From Comamonadaceae bacterium (GTDB taxonomy: Bacteria > Pseudomonadota > Gammaproteobacteria > Burkholderiales > Burkholderiaceae_C), in the NCBI GenBank assembly GCA_027488255.1, contig JAIYBZ010000037.1:304469-368468 (forward strand): DNA of 64,000 bases. The letters are read 5' to 3'. Below the pieces are notes generated by a model that saw only the letters and a program-made list of their open reading frames with translations, ran no database searches and had not been told where the DNA came from. This document shows positions 19,924-28,518 of the stretch, one piece after another (position 1 is the stretch's first letter; each line of letters begins with the position of its first letter). The position numbers and the translations under genes are program-made.

Positions 19924-21405
19924 ATGCAACGATCAGTGCAAAACCACCATCAATTCATGAGGCGAGTGGGGTTTGGCCTGCGCCAAGGTGCGGCCATGCC
20001 CGATGACCCGCTGGCTTGGGCCAAAGCCCAACTCAAGCGCGCTCCGCCGATTGATATTTTTGAGCCCGATGGCACTCGCCGCACTGACCTTCCCGATTGG
20101 GTCAAACTGCTTTCGCAGATGGACGATGTGATGCATGCCTTCGAGAAGCACCGCAAACTCGAAGCCGAATCCTTCAACAAAGCCAAGACCCTTTCAAAAG
20201 AGCAGTACCTCGCAGAACGCAAGCGCGACATTGGTATTCCAATTTGGCAAATGGAGCATTGGAAAGAAGTGCAGGCGCGTGCCACCACGGCTTTGTATGG
20301 TGAAGCGCCAGTGTTTGAAAGGTTCTGGCATTTTTGGACCAACCATTTCATGGTGGCTCCGGGCAATCAAAACAACGACACCTTGATTGGACCCTACCAA
20401 CGCAGTTTGCGCGAAAAAATGACCGGTGACTTTCATGCCTTGCTTTGGCATGCCACGACCCATCCGGCCATGTTGGTTTATTTGGACAACAACACCAACA
20501 CCGGGCCCCGTTCTCGCGCGGCCCTGCAAAAGTGGACCACCAACAGCATCAATGAAAACCTGGGGCGTGAGCTTTTAGAGTTGTTCTCGCTGAGCCCAGA
20601 AGGGGGTTACAGCCAAAAAGACGTCGAAGCGGTCACCCTCATCTTGACGGGCTGGCGTGAGATGCGACCGGACAAACACCACAAGCCGGGCGTGCCCTTG
20701 GGCACTTACTTTGACTTCAACCACCACGAGCCCGGCTCGCAAGTGGTGCTGGGAAAAACCTATTCGGCTTTGTTCCGTCCGTCGGCCAAGCTGGAAGACC
20801 TGATTGCCGATTTGGCGGTGCACCCTGCCACGGCCAAACACCTGGCGCGCAAGTTGTGTGTGTATTTCATGGACGATGAGCCGCCCGCGGCAGCGGTGCG
20901 CCATGTGGAGCAAGTTTTTTTACAGACCAAAGGGCATTTGCCTTCGGTGCACGAGGCGGTGCTCGAGATGTGCTGGGAGCACCTAGGGAGCACACGCAAA
21001 TTCATGTCGCCGGAGACATGGTTGTTGCAAACTTGGACATTGATGGGGGTTGCGCCCCCCCGCACTGCGCCATTGGACGATCGCGGCGGGCTGAAGACCA
21101 TGAATGTGATGGGTGACTTGGGTCAGCCCTTGCCGCGTTGCCCGCAACCCAATGGCTGGCCTATTCGCTCCGTCGATTGGATCTCCAAGGAAATGCTCGA
21201 CCGTCGGGTGCGCTTTATGGCCGTGGTCACCCGCGATTGGCTGCAAAAGGAATCGCGGCCGCGCCAAGTTTTGAACCAGTTGTGTGAGCAACATTTCATT
21301 GCCAGCAGCCCTGAGCTCGCGCTGATTCGCCAGCAGATGGCCAAGAACGATTGGCGCTCGGCCCATTCCTTGTTTCATGCCAGCCCCACGCTGCTTTGGA
21401 GTTGA
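19924..21405 (+). CDS. DUF1800 domain-containing protein
   Basis: A 493-residue protein of the DUF1800 family. Recognisable segments are FWHFWTNHFMV, DFHALLWHATTHPAMLVYLDN, NENLGRELLELFSLSPEGGYSQKDV and the C-terminal LDRRVRFMAVVTRDW. The biochemical function is unknown. There is no signal peptide. The ribosome site AAGGGG sits upstream of the ATG. The DUF1501 gene starts 5 bases after its stop; the two families are almost always paired, so they probably act together. No further component is adjacent. Confidence 0.85.
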   Translation: MQRSVQNHHQFMRRVGFGLRQGAAMPDDPLAWAKAQLKRAPPIDIFEPDGTRRTDLPDWVKLLSQMDDVMHAFEKHRKLEAESFNKAKTLSKEQYLAERKRDIGIPIWQMEHWKEVQARATTALYGEAPVFERFWHFWTNHFMVAPGNQNNDTLIGPYQRSLREKMTGDFHALLWHATTHPAMLVYLDNNTNTGPRSRAALQKWTTNSINENLGRELLELFSLSPEGGYSQKDVEAVTLILTGWREMRPDKHHKPGVPLGTYFDFNHHEPGSQVVLGKTYSALFRPSAKLEDLIADLAVHPATAKHLARKLCVYFMDDEPPAAAVRHVEQVFLQTKGHLPSVHEAVLEMCWEHLGSTRKFMSPETWLLQTWTLMGVAPPRTAPLDDRGGLKTMNVMGDLGQPLPRCPQPNGWPIRSVDWISKEMLDRRVRFMAVVTRDWLQKESRPRQVLNQLCEQHFIASSPELALIRQQMAKNDWRSAHSLFHASPTLLWS

Positions 21406-21410
21406 CTTTT

Positions 21411-22574
21411 ATGCAAAGAAGACAATGGCTGAAAACCGCGGGTGCAACCGCCTTGAGTTTTGCCGGCATCCCATCCGCATGGGCCAGCAGCAACACCTCA
21501 ACGCCCAAGCTGCTGGTGGTGTTGTTGCGTGGCGGCATGGACGGCTTGGCCGCAGTGCCGCCCATTGGCGATGTCACTTACGCCGCGATACGCCCCACCA
21601 TCGCCGTGCAAAACAGTTTGCGCTTAGACGGCTCTTTTGGGCTGCACCCGGCCTTCAAGCATTTGCATCAACTGTGGGGTCAAGGCCAATTGGCGGTGGT
21701 GCACAGCACTGGATTTGCCTATTCAGGCCGCTCACACTTTGAAGGACAAGACCTGATGCAATCGGGCATGGCCAAACCTTACACCTCGGCTTCGGGGTGG
21801 TTGGGCCGGGCCATGCAAGTGGCGCGAGTGGGGGATGGGGTGTCCATTTCGATTCCCATGCCCTTGATCTTGCGCGGCAACCCCGATGCGTCCACGCAGT
21901 TCCCCAATTGGATGCCGCCTCTTTCGAGCTCGGTGGCTGAATCGCTCGAAGCCCTTTGGGCCCAAGATGCCTTGATCTCTCCCTACGCGCCGATCATCCG
22001 CGCCGAAGCTGCCACCCAGCGGCAAGCGGGCATGGTGCGGCAAGACTTTGGCACGGCCCGCTCACTGCCCGAACTGGGTCGTTTGGCGGGGCAAGAAATG
22101 GCGCATGCGCAGGGGCCGCGTGTGGGGCTGATTGATTTCACCCACGGTTTTGACACCCACGCTAGCCAAGGCGGCGACCAAGGCGGGCATGCCGATCAAT
22201 TGGCACAACTGGACCGTTTGGTGCAAAACTTTCAGGCCGCCATCGGGCCCCAGTGGTCCAACACTTTGGTGGTGACGGTGACCGAGTTTGGTCGAACCGC
22301 CGCAGAAAATGGCACCACTGGCACCGATCACGGCGTGGGCACCTGTTGCTTGCTGGCCGGTGGATTGATCGACCGCGCGCAGGTTTATTCGGATTGGCGC
22401 GGCCTGAAAAAAGAGCAATTGTTTGAAGGCCGTGATTTGCCTCCCACCATCGATGTGGCGGCGGTCTACGCCAAAGTGATCGAGCGGGTGTTTGAAGTCA
22501 AACCGTCGGCGCTGCAAGAACAAGTGATCGCCCACCAACCCAGTGCGGCACTCAAAGGCTTTTTGAACTTGTGA
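21411..22574 (+). CDS. DUF1501 domain-containing exported protein (Tat-type signal)
   Basis: A 387-residue member of the DUF1501 family, which is related to the alkaline phosphatase/sulfatase fold. The N-terminus MQRRQWLKTAG followed by a hydrophobic stretch and PSAWA is a twin-arginine-type signal peptide, so the protein is probably exported folded. Core motifs are LLVVLLRGGMDGLAAVPP, DFTHGFDTHASQGG and VTEFGRTAAENGTTGTDHG, the latter two carrying likely metal-binding His/Asp residues. It is translationally linked to the DUF1800 gene. Activity is unknown. Confidence 0.85.
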   Translation: MQRRQWLKTAGATALSFAGIPSAWASSNTSTPKLLVVLLRGGMDGLAAVPPIGDVTYAAIRPTIAVQNSLRLDGSFGLHPAFKHLHQLWGQGQLAVVHSTGFAYSGRSHFEGQDLMQSGMAKPYTSASGWLGRAMQVARVGDGVSISIPMPLILRGNPDASTQFPNWMPPLSSSVAESLEALWAQDALISPYAPIIRAEAATQRQAGMVRQDFGTARSLPELGRLAGQEMAHAQGPRVGLIDFTHGFDTHASQGGDQGGHADQLAQLDRLVQNFQAAIGPQWSNTLVVTVTEFGRTAAENGTTGTDHGVGTCCLLAGGLIDRAQVYSDWRGLKKEQLFEGRDLPPTIDVAAVYAKVIERVFEVKPSALQEQVIAHQPSAALKGFLNL

Positions 22575-22575
22575 G

Positions 22576-22599
22576 CCCCCGGATGGGTGGCTCCGGGGG
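22576..22599 (+). terminator. GC-rich stem-loop after the DUF1501 gene
   Basis: CCCCCGGA / TCCGGGGG with an 8-nt loop begins 2 bases after the stop codon and lies between convergent genes. No T run follows on either strand, so termination is only likely, not certain. Confidence 0.45.
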
Positions 22600-22604
22600 G
22601 AGTG

Positions 22605-23462
22605 TCACTGCCAGTCGCCCATCGCCTCGCCCATCACGATGGGGCGGGTGGGCGTCCAGTCGGGGTTGAACCCCATGGCGCCTTTCGGGAACAGCATTAC
22701 CACGGTCGAGCCCAACAAAAACCGGCCCATTTCTTCGCCTTGTGCCAAGGCGATGTTCCCCATCTCATAAGTCCATTCGCGCACAGCGCCCGGGCGCGGG
22801 GGATTGACCACGCCATGCCACACCGTGGCCATGCTGCCGACAATGGTGGCCCCGACCAGCACCATGGCAAAGGGCCCCCACTCGCCGTCAAACACGCACA
22901 CCACACGCTCGTTGCGGGCAAACAAGCCGGGCACACCGCGGGCGGTGGTGGGGTTCACTGAAAACAAATCTCCCGGCACATAGACCATGCGCCGCAACTG
23001 CCCGGCACAAGGCATGTGAATGCGGTGGTAGTCACGCGGACTCAAATACAGCGTGGCAAATTGGCCGTCTTGAAACTCGGCCGCCAATGCCGCATCGCCT
23101 CCCAGCAAAGCCTGTGTGCTGTAGCTGTGCCCTTTGGCCTGAAACACCTGGTCTCCCGCGATGGGGCCGCACTGGCTGATGGCGCCGTCCACGGGGCTCA
23201 CCAAACCGGCCGCCGCCAAGGGCCGAGCATCGGCGCGCAATGGGCGGGTGAAAAAGGTGTTGAAGCTGGTGTAGCTGGCTGTGTCGGGATTGGCCGCTTC
23301 GGCCATGTTGACGTTGTAGCGTTTGACAAACCGATTGATGATCGCGGTCGTCACGCTGCCCCATTGACCGCTGGCCACCCAACCTGCAAAAACCGTCAAG
23401 GCTTGTTTGGGGATCAGGTATTGCGGCAAAACCGCCAAGCGGTCAGAAAAAAAACTGGACAT
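22605..23462 (-). CDS. psd: Phosphatidylserine decarboxylase proenzyme
   Basis: A 285-residue inner membrane enzyme that makes phosphatidylethanolamine. The self-cleavage motif LGST is at residues 250-253, so Ser252 becomes the pyruvoyl group and the alpha chain is about 34 residues. Other signatures are [27 protein letters not shown], and [17 protein letters not shown]. Length fits E. coli Psd (322) minus a short N-terminus. It is divergent from the ABC exporter genes. Confidence 0.94.
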   Translation of the reverse strand: MSSFFSDRLAVLPQYLIPKQALTVFAGWVASGQWGSVTTAIINRFVKRYNVNMAEAANPDTASYTSFNTFFTRPLRADARPLAAAGLVSPVDGAISQCGPIAGDQVFQAKGHSYSTQALLGGDAALAAEFQDGQFATLYLSPRDYHRIHMPCAGQLRRMVYVPGDLFSVNPTTARGVPGLFARNERVVCVFDGEWGPFAMVLVGATIVGSMATVWHGVVNPPRPGAVREWTYEMGNIALAQGEEMGRFLLGSTVVMLFPKGAMGFNPDWTPTRPIVMGEAMGDWQ

Positions 23463-23554
23463 GAAGCGGCCGCCAAGGCGGTACAGAAGGAAGCCGCAAT
23501 TTTATCGGTCCTTGGCTGCGGGTTTCCCCGTGTCAGAGCAGGCACAATTCAGCC

Positions 23555-24484
23555 ATGAATACCCCTTTGCTTTCGGTCGAACACCTGATCAAGCGCTACG
23601 GCGATGCCACCGTGGTCAATGACCTGACCTTCCACATTGAACCCGGCGAGTGCTTGGGCGTGATTGGCCCCAATGGCGCGGGAAAAACCACCACGCTGCG
23701 CATGTGCTTGGGTTTGTCGGAGCCTGACGATGGCGAAATTCGATATTTCGACGATCTGCGCATGCCGCGCGATGCGCTGGCCATCAAGGCCCGTTTGGGC
23801 GTGGTCGCGCAAATGGACACCTTGGACCCCGATTTCACAGCGGCTGAAAACCTGTTGGTCTTTGGCCGTTACTTTGGCATGCCCGAGACGACGATTCGGG
23901 AGCGGATTCCCAAATTGCTCGAATTTGCATCGCTCACCCACAAGGCCCATGCCAAGCCGGGCGAGCTGTCAGGTGGCATGAAAAGACGGTTGAGTTTGGC
24001 GCGCGCCCTCATCAACCATCCCCAGTTGCTGATGCTCGATGAACCCACCACCGGGCTCGACCCGCAGGCCCGGCATTTGATGTGGGAGCGCTTGCAGGTC
24101 TTGCTGCAAGAAGGCAAATCGATCTTGTTGACCACCCATTTCATGGACGAGGCCGAGCGCTTGTGCTCGCGCCTGTTGGTGTTGGATCAAGGTCGAAAAA
24201 TTGCCGTAGGCAAGCCGCGCGATCTGATTGCCGAGCACTTGGAGCCCGAGGTGGTCGAGGTGTTCGGACAAGGGGCCGTGGCCTTGGCTCAAAACGCTGG
24301 CCTGAAAACCTTGGCCGGGCGGGTCGAAGTGAGTGGTGAAACTGTTTTCTTCTACACCCAGAACAGCCGGACGCTGATGCACGCGCTGGAGGCCTGGCCT
24401 GCACTGCGCACCTTGCACCGCCCTTCTAATTTGGAAGATTTGTTTTTGAAATTAACCGGACGTCAGATCCGCGAGGACGCTTAA
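23555..24484 (+). CDS. ABC exporter ATP-binding protein, NodI/ABC-2 type
   Basis: A 309-residue ATPase with Walker A GPNGAGKTTT (about residues 41-50), signature LSGGMKRRLSLARAL and Walker B LLMLDEPTTGLDP, then a C-terminal extension typical of NodI/DrrA exporters. NodJ-type permease starts 3 bases after its stop. This subfamily exports lipid-like or oligosaccharide molecules. No nodulation genes are near, so the nod name should not be taken as function. The nearest gene with a lipid role is psd, which is divergent. Confidence 0.87.
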   Translation: MNTPLLSVEHLIKRYGDATVVNDLTFHIEPGECLGVIGPNGAGKTTTLRMCLGLSEPDDGEIRYFDDLRMPRDALAIKARLGVVAQMDTLDPDFTAAENLLVFGRYFGMPETTIRERIPKLLEFASLTHKAHAKPGELSGGMKRRLSLARALINHPQLLMLDEPTTGLDPQARHLMWERLQVLLQEGKSILLTTHFMDEAERLCSRLLVLDQGRKIAVGKPRDLIAEHLEPEVVEVFGQGAVALAQNAGLKTLAGRVEVSGETVFFYTQNSRTLMHALEAWPALRTLHRPSNLEDLFLKLTGRQIREDA

Positions 24485-24487
24485 GCC

Positions 24488-25294
24488 ATGAGCCAAATAC
24501 AAAACAACCTGTGGGCGGCGCCCCGCTTGTCCATGCGCTGGTGGCCCGTCTTTCAACGCAATTGGCTGGTCTGGAAAAAGCTGGCCATCCCCAGCTTGGT
24601 GGGCAATATTGCCGAGCCCTTGATGTGGTTGGTCGCCTTTGGTTATGGCTTGGGTTCACTGGTTGGCGAAATCGAGTTGGGGGGCGAAAAAGTGCCCTAC
24701 ATCTTGTATTTGGCCAGCGGCAGCATTTGCATGAGCGCCATGAATGCGGCCACTTTTGAGGCCCTTTACTCGGCGTTTTCTCGCATGCATGTGCAGAAAA
24801 CTTGGGACGGCATCATGAATGCCCCGGTGCGCTTGGACGACGTGGTGTTGGCCGAAATGCTGTGGGCCGCGTTCAAAGCCTTGTTCACTGTGACTGCCAT
24901 TTTGCTCGTCATGTTGGCTTTGGGCATCAGCCACAGCTGGAAGTTATTGGCGGCTTGGCCGGTGCTGTTAGGGGTGGGCATCACCTTCAGTTGCATGGCC
25001 TTGATTTTCAACGCCTTGGCCAAGGGCTACGATTTTTTCACCTACTACTTCACGCTGTTTCTCACGCCGATGATGTTTCTCTCCGGCATCTTTTTCCCGC
25101 GCGAGCAACTGCCAGAATTTGTTCGCGCCATTGCCGATTGGTTGCCTCTGTCGGTGGCCGTGGACCTGGTGCGCCCCTTGTTTTTAGACCGTTGGCCCGA
25201 GTCGCCGCTGCGCTTGGTGTTGGTGCTGGCGGGCGTGGCGTGTGTGTCGTTTTGGGTGGCCTTGGCGTTGACCCGAAAAAGGTTCCGCAGCTGA
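24488..25294 (+). CDS. ABC exporter permease, NodJ/ABC-2 type
   Basis: A 268-residue membrane protein with six predicted helices. It has the ABC-2 permease end FTYYFTLFLTPMMFLSGIFFPREQLP followed by IADWLPLSVAVDLVRPLFL, a NodJ family signature. It forms the membrane part of the exporter with the preceding ATPase. The substrate is not evident. Confidence 0.86.
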   Translation: MSQIQNNLWAAPRLSMRWWPVFQRNWLVWKKLAIPSLVGNIAEPLMWLVAFGYGLGSLVGEIELGGEKVPYILYLASGSICMSAMNAATFEALYSAFSRMHVQKTWDGIMNAPVRLDDVVLAEMLWAAFKALFTVTAILLVMLALGISHSWKLLAAWPVLLGVGITFSCMALIFNALAKGYDFFTYYFTLFLTPMMFLSGIFFPREQLPEFVRAIADWLPLSVAVDLVRPLFLDRWPESPLRLVLVLAGVACVSFWVALALTRKRFRS

Positions 25295-25470
25295 GAGGTG
25301 GAACCCGGAGTTGAGTGATTTGCGATGTGTGTGTGGGCAGGTGGTTGTGGGTATGTGGCCAGTTGGGCGTGGACAGTGGGGTGTGGTTTGGGGCGGCTCC
25401 TTGTCAGCAAATTGACCCGGAGTCGCCGCTAAGATTGATTTTTCTCCGTTTTTAATTTCAAGGATTGAGC
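25295..25470. other. Strand-asymmetric G/T-rich gap before the hydroxyacyl-CoA dehydrogenase gene
   Basis: About 85 bases (25315-25400) consist almost wholly of G and T on the + strand, with several GGG runs. They are followed by a T-rich stretch and the ribosome site AAGG of the next gene. No terminator hairpin is visible for the ABC exporter genes. No open frame of note. Confidence 0.5.
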
Positions 25471-26319
25471 ATGAGCATTCAAACCGTTGGCATCATTGGC
25501 GCGGGCACCATGGGCAATGGCATTGCACAGGCGTGTGCAGTTTCTGGCATTCCCGTGGTGATGGTGGACATTTCCGAAGCGGCTGTGGCCAAGGGCATCG
25601 CCACGGTTTCGGGCAGTCTGGACCGCTTGGTGAAAAAAGAAAAAATCACCGAAGCCGCCAAGGCCCAAGCTTTGGCTTTGATCCGAGGCAGTACCTCGTA
25701 TGACGACCTGAAGTCGACCCAGCTGGTGATTGAGGCGGCCACCGAAAACCAAGACTTGAAGGTCAAAATTCTCAAGCAACTTGACGCTCTGCTGGCGCCC
25801 GAGGTGATCATCGCGTCCAACACCTCGTCGATCTCGATCACCCAGTTGGCGGCGGCCACGCAACGTGCCGACCGTTTCATTGGCATGCACTTTTTCAACC
25901 CGGTGCCCATGATGGCCTTGGTGGAAATCATCCGGGGTTTGCAAACCAGCGATGCCACGCACAGTGCCGTGCACGCCTTGGCCACCGCCTTGGGCAAGAC
26001 CCCGATCACCGTGAAGAATGCACCGGGTTTTGTGGTCAACCGCATCTTGGTGCCCATGATCAACGAGGCCTTGTTTGTGCTCTCCGAAGGGCTGGCCACT
26101 GCCGAAGACATCGATGCCGGCATGAAGCTCGGTTGCAACCAACCGATTGGCCCGCTGGCGCTGGCCGACATGATTGGCCTCGATGTGTGCCTGGCCGTGA
26201 TGGAGGTTTACCTCAAAGAGTTTGGCGACAGCAAATACCGCCCCTGCCCCTTGCTGAAAGAAATGGTGGCGGCGGGTCGTCTGGGGCGCAAAACCGGTCA
26301 AGGCGTTTACACCTACTGA
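25471..26319 (+). CDS. 3-hydroxybutyryl-CoA dehydrogenase
   Basis: A 282-residue NAD(P)-dependent 3-hydroxyacyl-CoA dehydrogenase. The Rossmann loop is GIIGAGTMGNGIA at residues 8-20. The catalytic histidine is in RFIGMHFFNPVPMMALVEII, and VKNAPGFVVNRILVPMINEA marks the C-terminal domain. Single-domain length fits PaaH/Hbd rather than the fused FadB/FadJ. It may act in butanoate metabolism, polyhydroxybutyrate turnover or aromatic acid breakdown. The start is the ATG with AAGG eight bases before it; the TTG two codons upstream is less likely. Confidence 0.88.
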   Translation: MSIQTVGIIGAGTMGNGIAQACAVSGIPVVMVDISEAAVAKGIATVSGSLDRLVKKEKITEAAKAQALALIRGSTSYDDLKSTQLVIEAATENQDLKVKILKQLDALLAPEVIIASNTSSISITQLAAATQRADRFIGMHFFNPVPMMALVEIIRGLQTSDATHSAVHALATALGKTPITVKNAPGFVVNRILVPMINEALFVLSEGLATAEDIDAGMKLGCNQPIGPLALADMIGLDVCLAVMEVYLKEFGDSKYRPCPLLKEMVAAGRLGRKTGQGVYTY

Positions 26320-26364
26320 CCTGCGCTGGCCCCGTGTTGGGGTGGCGTGCGCCACAATCGGCGC

Positions 26365-27384
26365 ATGAACGACTCGAACGCTTTGCACCCCTATGCCGCA
26401 CTCACCCCTGACCGGGTGATGGATGCCTTGACCGAGCTGGGGCTCTGGCCCGATGGCCGTTTGTTGGCGCTCAGCTCTTACGAAAATCGGGTCTATCGCG
26501 CGCATTTGGATGAACCTGTGCAGGGTGCCACAGCGGTGGTTTTGAAGTTTTACCGGCCCGGCCGTTGGAGCCGTGCACAGATTCAAGAAGAACACGATTT
26601 CGCGGCCGAGTTGGTGGCCGCCGAAGTGCCGGTGGTTGCTCCGATGGTCCTGAATGGCAAGACCTTGCACATCACCGAGGGATTTGATTTTTCTATCAGT
26701 CCCCTGCGCGGTGGCCGCGCGCCTGAGTTGGACGATGCCGAAGTGCTGGAATGGATTGGGCGCTTTTTGGCGCGCATTCATACGGTGGGTGCCGCCCAGC
26801 CTTTTGTGCACCGCCCTCAGCTGGATGTCCGCACCTTTGCGCTAGAGCCGGCCGAGTGGTTGGCGACACACCAGATGATTCCCCTCGAGGTCGAGCGCGA
26901 ATGGCGCGAGGCCTTGGTGCCTGCGCTTCAATTGATGGAAGAGGCCTTTCGCCAAGCGGCCGATGAGTGCCGCATTTTGCGGCTGCACGGGGATTGTCAT
27001 CCGGGCAATATTTTGTGGACGCCTGCCGAATTGCCCGGCGGTGGGCCGCACTTTGTCGATCTGGACGACGCCCGCATGGGGCCTGCGGTGCAAGACCTGT
27101 GGATGCTGTTGTCGGGTGACCGCCGGCAGCGCACACAGCAACTGTCGGCCTTGCTCGATGGGTACGAGCAAGTCAGAGACTTTGACCGTGCCGAGTTGTC
27201 CCTCATTGAGGCACTGCGGGCGCTGCGCTTGGTCCATTACAGCGCTTGGTTGGCGCGGCGTTGGGAAGACCCGATTTTCCCGATCAACTTTCCGTGGTTT
27301 GGCACGCCCGATTATTGGCGCGGACAAGTGCTCATGCTGCAAGAGCAAGTCGAGCAAATGCAGGAAGCGCCCCTCAGCGCATGA
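26365..27384 (+). CDS. srkA: Stress response kinase A (YihE/RdoA family Ser/Thr kinase)
   Basis: A 339-residue protein of the aminoglycoside phosphotransferase/choline kinase fold. The catalytic loop is HGDCHPGNILW (about residues 211-221) and the metal site is HFVDLDDARMGPAVQDLWML. SSYENRVYRA and VVLKFYRPGRWS near the N-terminus supply the nucleotide loop and lysine. In E. coli SrkA protects against stress-induced death. The start is the ATG at MNDSNALHP. It converges with glk. Confidence 0.9.
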   Translation: MNDSNALHPYAALTPDRVMDALTELGLWPDGRLLALSSYENRVYRAHLDEPVQGATAVVLKFYRPGRWSRAQIQEEHDFAAELVAAEVPVVAPMVLNGKTLHITEGFDFSISPLRGGRAPELDDAEVLEWIGRFLARIHTVGAAQPFVHRPQLDVRTFALEPAEWLATHQMIPLEVEREWREALVPALQLMEEAFRQAADECRILRLHGDCHPGNILWTPAELPGGGPHFVDLDDARMGPAVQDLWMLLSGDRRQRTQQLSALLDGYEQVRDFDRAELSLIEALRALRLVHYSAWLARRWEDPIFPINFPWFGTPDYWRGQVLMLQEQVEQMQEAPLSA

Positions 27385-27400
27385 GGCCTCGCTTGGGCGC

Positions 27401-28390
27401 TTAGCCGCGCCCGGGCTGCACCCCCAGCGCCATCGCGCAACCGATCAAAGCCGGTTGCTCGGCGCGGATCACATAAGTGGGAATGCGCTTCATGTATGGG
27501 GTGAAGCGGCCTTTGTCTTCAAAAGCCGCACGGAAGCCCGAGTGTTCAAAGTAATCGCCCAATCGTCCAATCACGCCACCGCCGATGTAGATGCCGCCGC
27601 GCGCGCCCACGGTCACAGCCAAATTGGCCGCCGCATTGCCCAACAAACGGCACATGCATGCCAGCGCTTCTTCGCAGGCCACATCGGTGGCTGCCAAGGC
27701 GCGTTCGGTCACTTGCGCGGCGACCAAGGGCTCGGCCTCGGTGCCATTGAGTTCGCTGATGGCGCGGTACAGGTTTTCGAGGCCCATGCCTGAGACCACG
27801 CGCTCGACCGATACATGCGAAAAACTGCGCCACAAAATTCGCAAAATATCGGCTTCGCGTTCGCCGGTGGGGGACATGCTCACATGCCCCCCTTCGCCCG
27901 CAATCGGCACCCACTCGCCGCTGCGTGAGCGCACCAGCGAGGACACGCCCAGCCCAGTGCCAGGCCCGATCAGGCCTTTGGGGGCGTTGGGCAGCGGCTC
28001 GCCCAAACCAATTTGATGCAAGTCCTTGCCCATTAACGCGGGCGCCGCCATGGCCATGGCCTCCCAGTCGTTGAGCATCAGCAACTGGTCTAGCTGCAAG
28101 GCGTTGCGGGTGGCTTCGATTGAAAATTGCCAATGGTTGTTGGTCATCTTCAGCACATCGTCATCAATCGGATTGGCAATCGCAATGCAGGCTTGCTGCA
28201 CGGGAGGGCGACCCACTTGCTGCAAGTAGGCTTGTGCTGCCGCCGCCAAGTCGGGGAACTGGCCTGTGGGCAAGGTCACCTCATGCGAAAGCGCTTGGTG
28301 GTCACCATGGGCTAAAGCAAAACGGGCATTGGTGCCACCAATGTCCCCCAGCAAGCGGGGCGCGGTGTGAGTAGTCTGCGGTGTGTTCAT
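27401..28390 (-). CDS. glk: Glucokinase
   Basis: A 329-residue bacterial glucokinase (Glk family, non-ROK). The phosphate loop LLGDIGGTNARFAL is at about residues 13-26. LMLNDWEAMAMAAPAL contains the catalytic aspartate, GPGTGLGVSSLV the second nucleotide loop, and GEGGHVSMSP the sugar-binding glutamate and histidine. It phosphorylates cytoplasmic glucose. Its position next to a two-component system and a GtsABCD-type importer mirrors the glucose locus of Pseudomonas and supports a glucose-uptake module. Confidence 0.94.
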   Translation of the reverse strand: MNTPQTTHTAPRLLGDIGGTNARFALAHGDHQALSHEVTLPTGQFPDLAAAAQAYLQQVGRPPVQQACIAIANPIDDDVLKMTNNHWQFSIEATRNALQLDQLLMLNDWEAMAMAAPALMGKDLHQIGLGEPLPNAPKGLIGPGTGLGVSSLVRSRSGEWVPIAGEGGHVSMSPTGEREADILRILWRSFSHVSVERVVSGMGLENLYRAISELNGTEAEPLVAAQVTERALAATDVACEEALACMCRLLGNAAANLAVTVGARGGIYIGGGVIGRLGDYFEHSGFRAAFEDKGRFTPYMKRIPTYVIRAEQPALIGCAMALGVQPGRG

Positions 28391-28518
28391 GAGTGGCGGG
28401 TCAAACGGTGGGGCGAGTCTAAGCGTATCAGCCGCAGGGGGTGAATCGCGGGCCTTGAGTTACCAATGTGTTCCGAGATGATGGGCCAAGCTCATCGCTG
28501 AGCCAGTGCCTTCAGCGT

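Noticed and set aside
23555..25294. Nodulation factor exporter
   Set aside because: The NodIJ similarity is a subfamily trait; no nod genes are present in the window.
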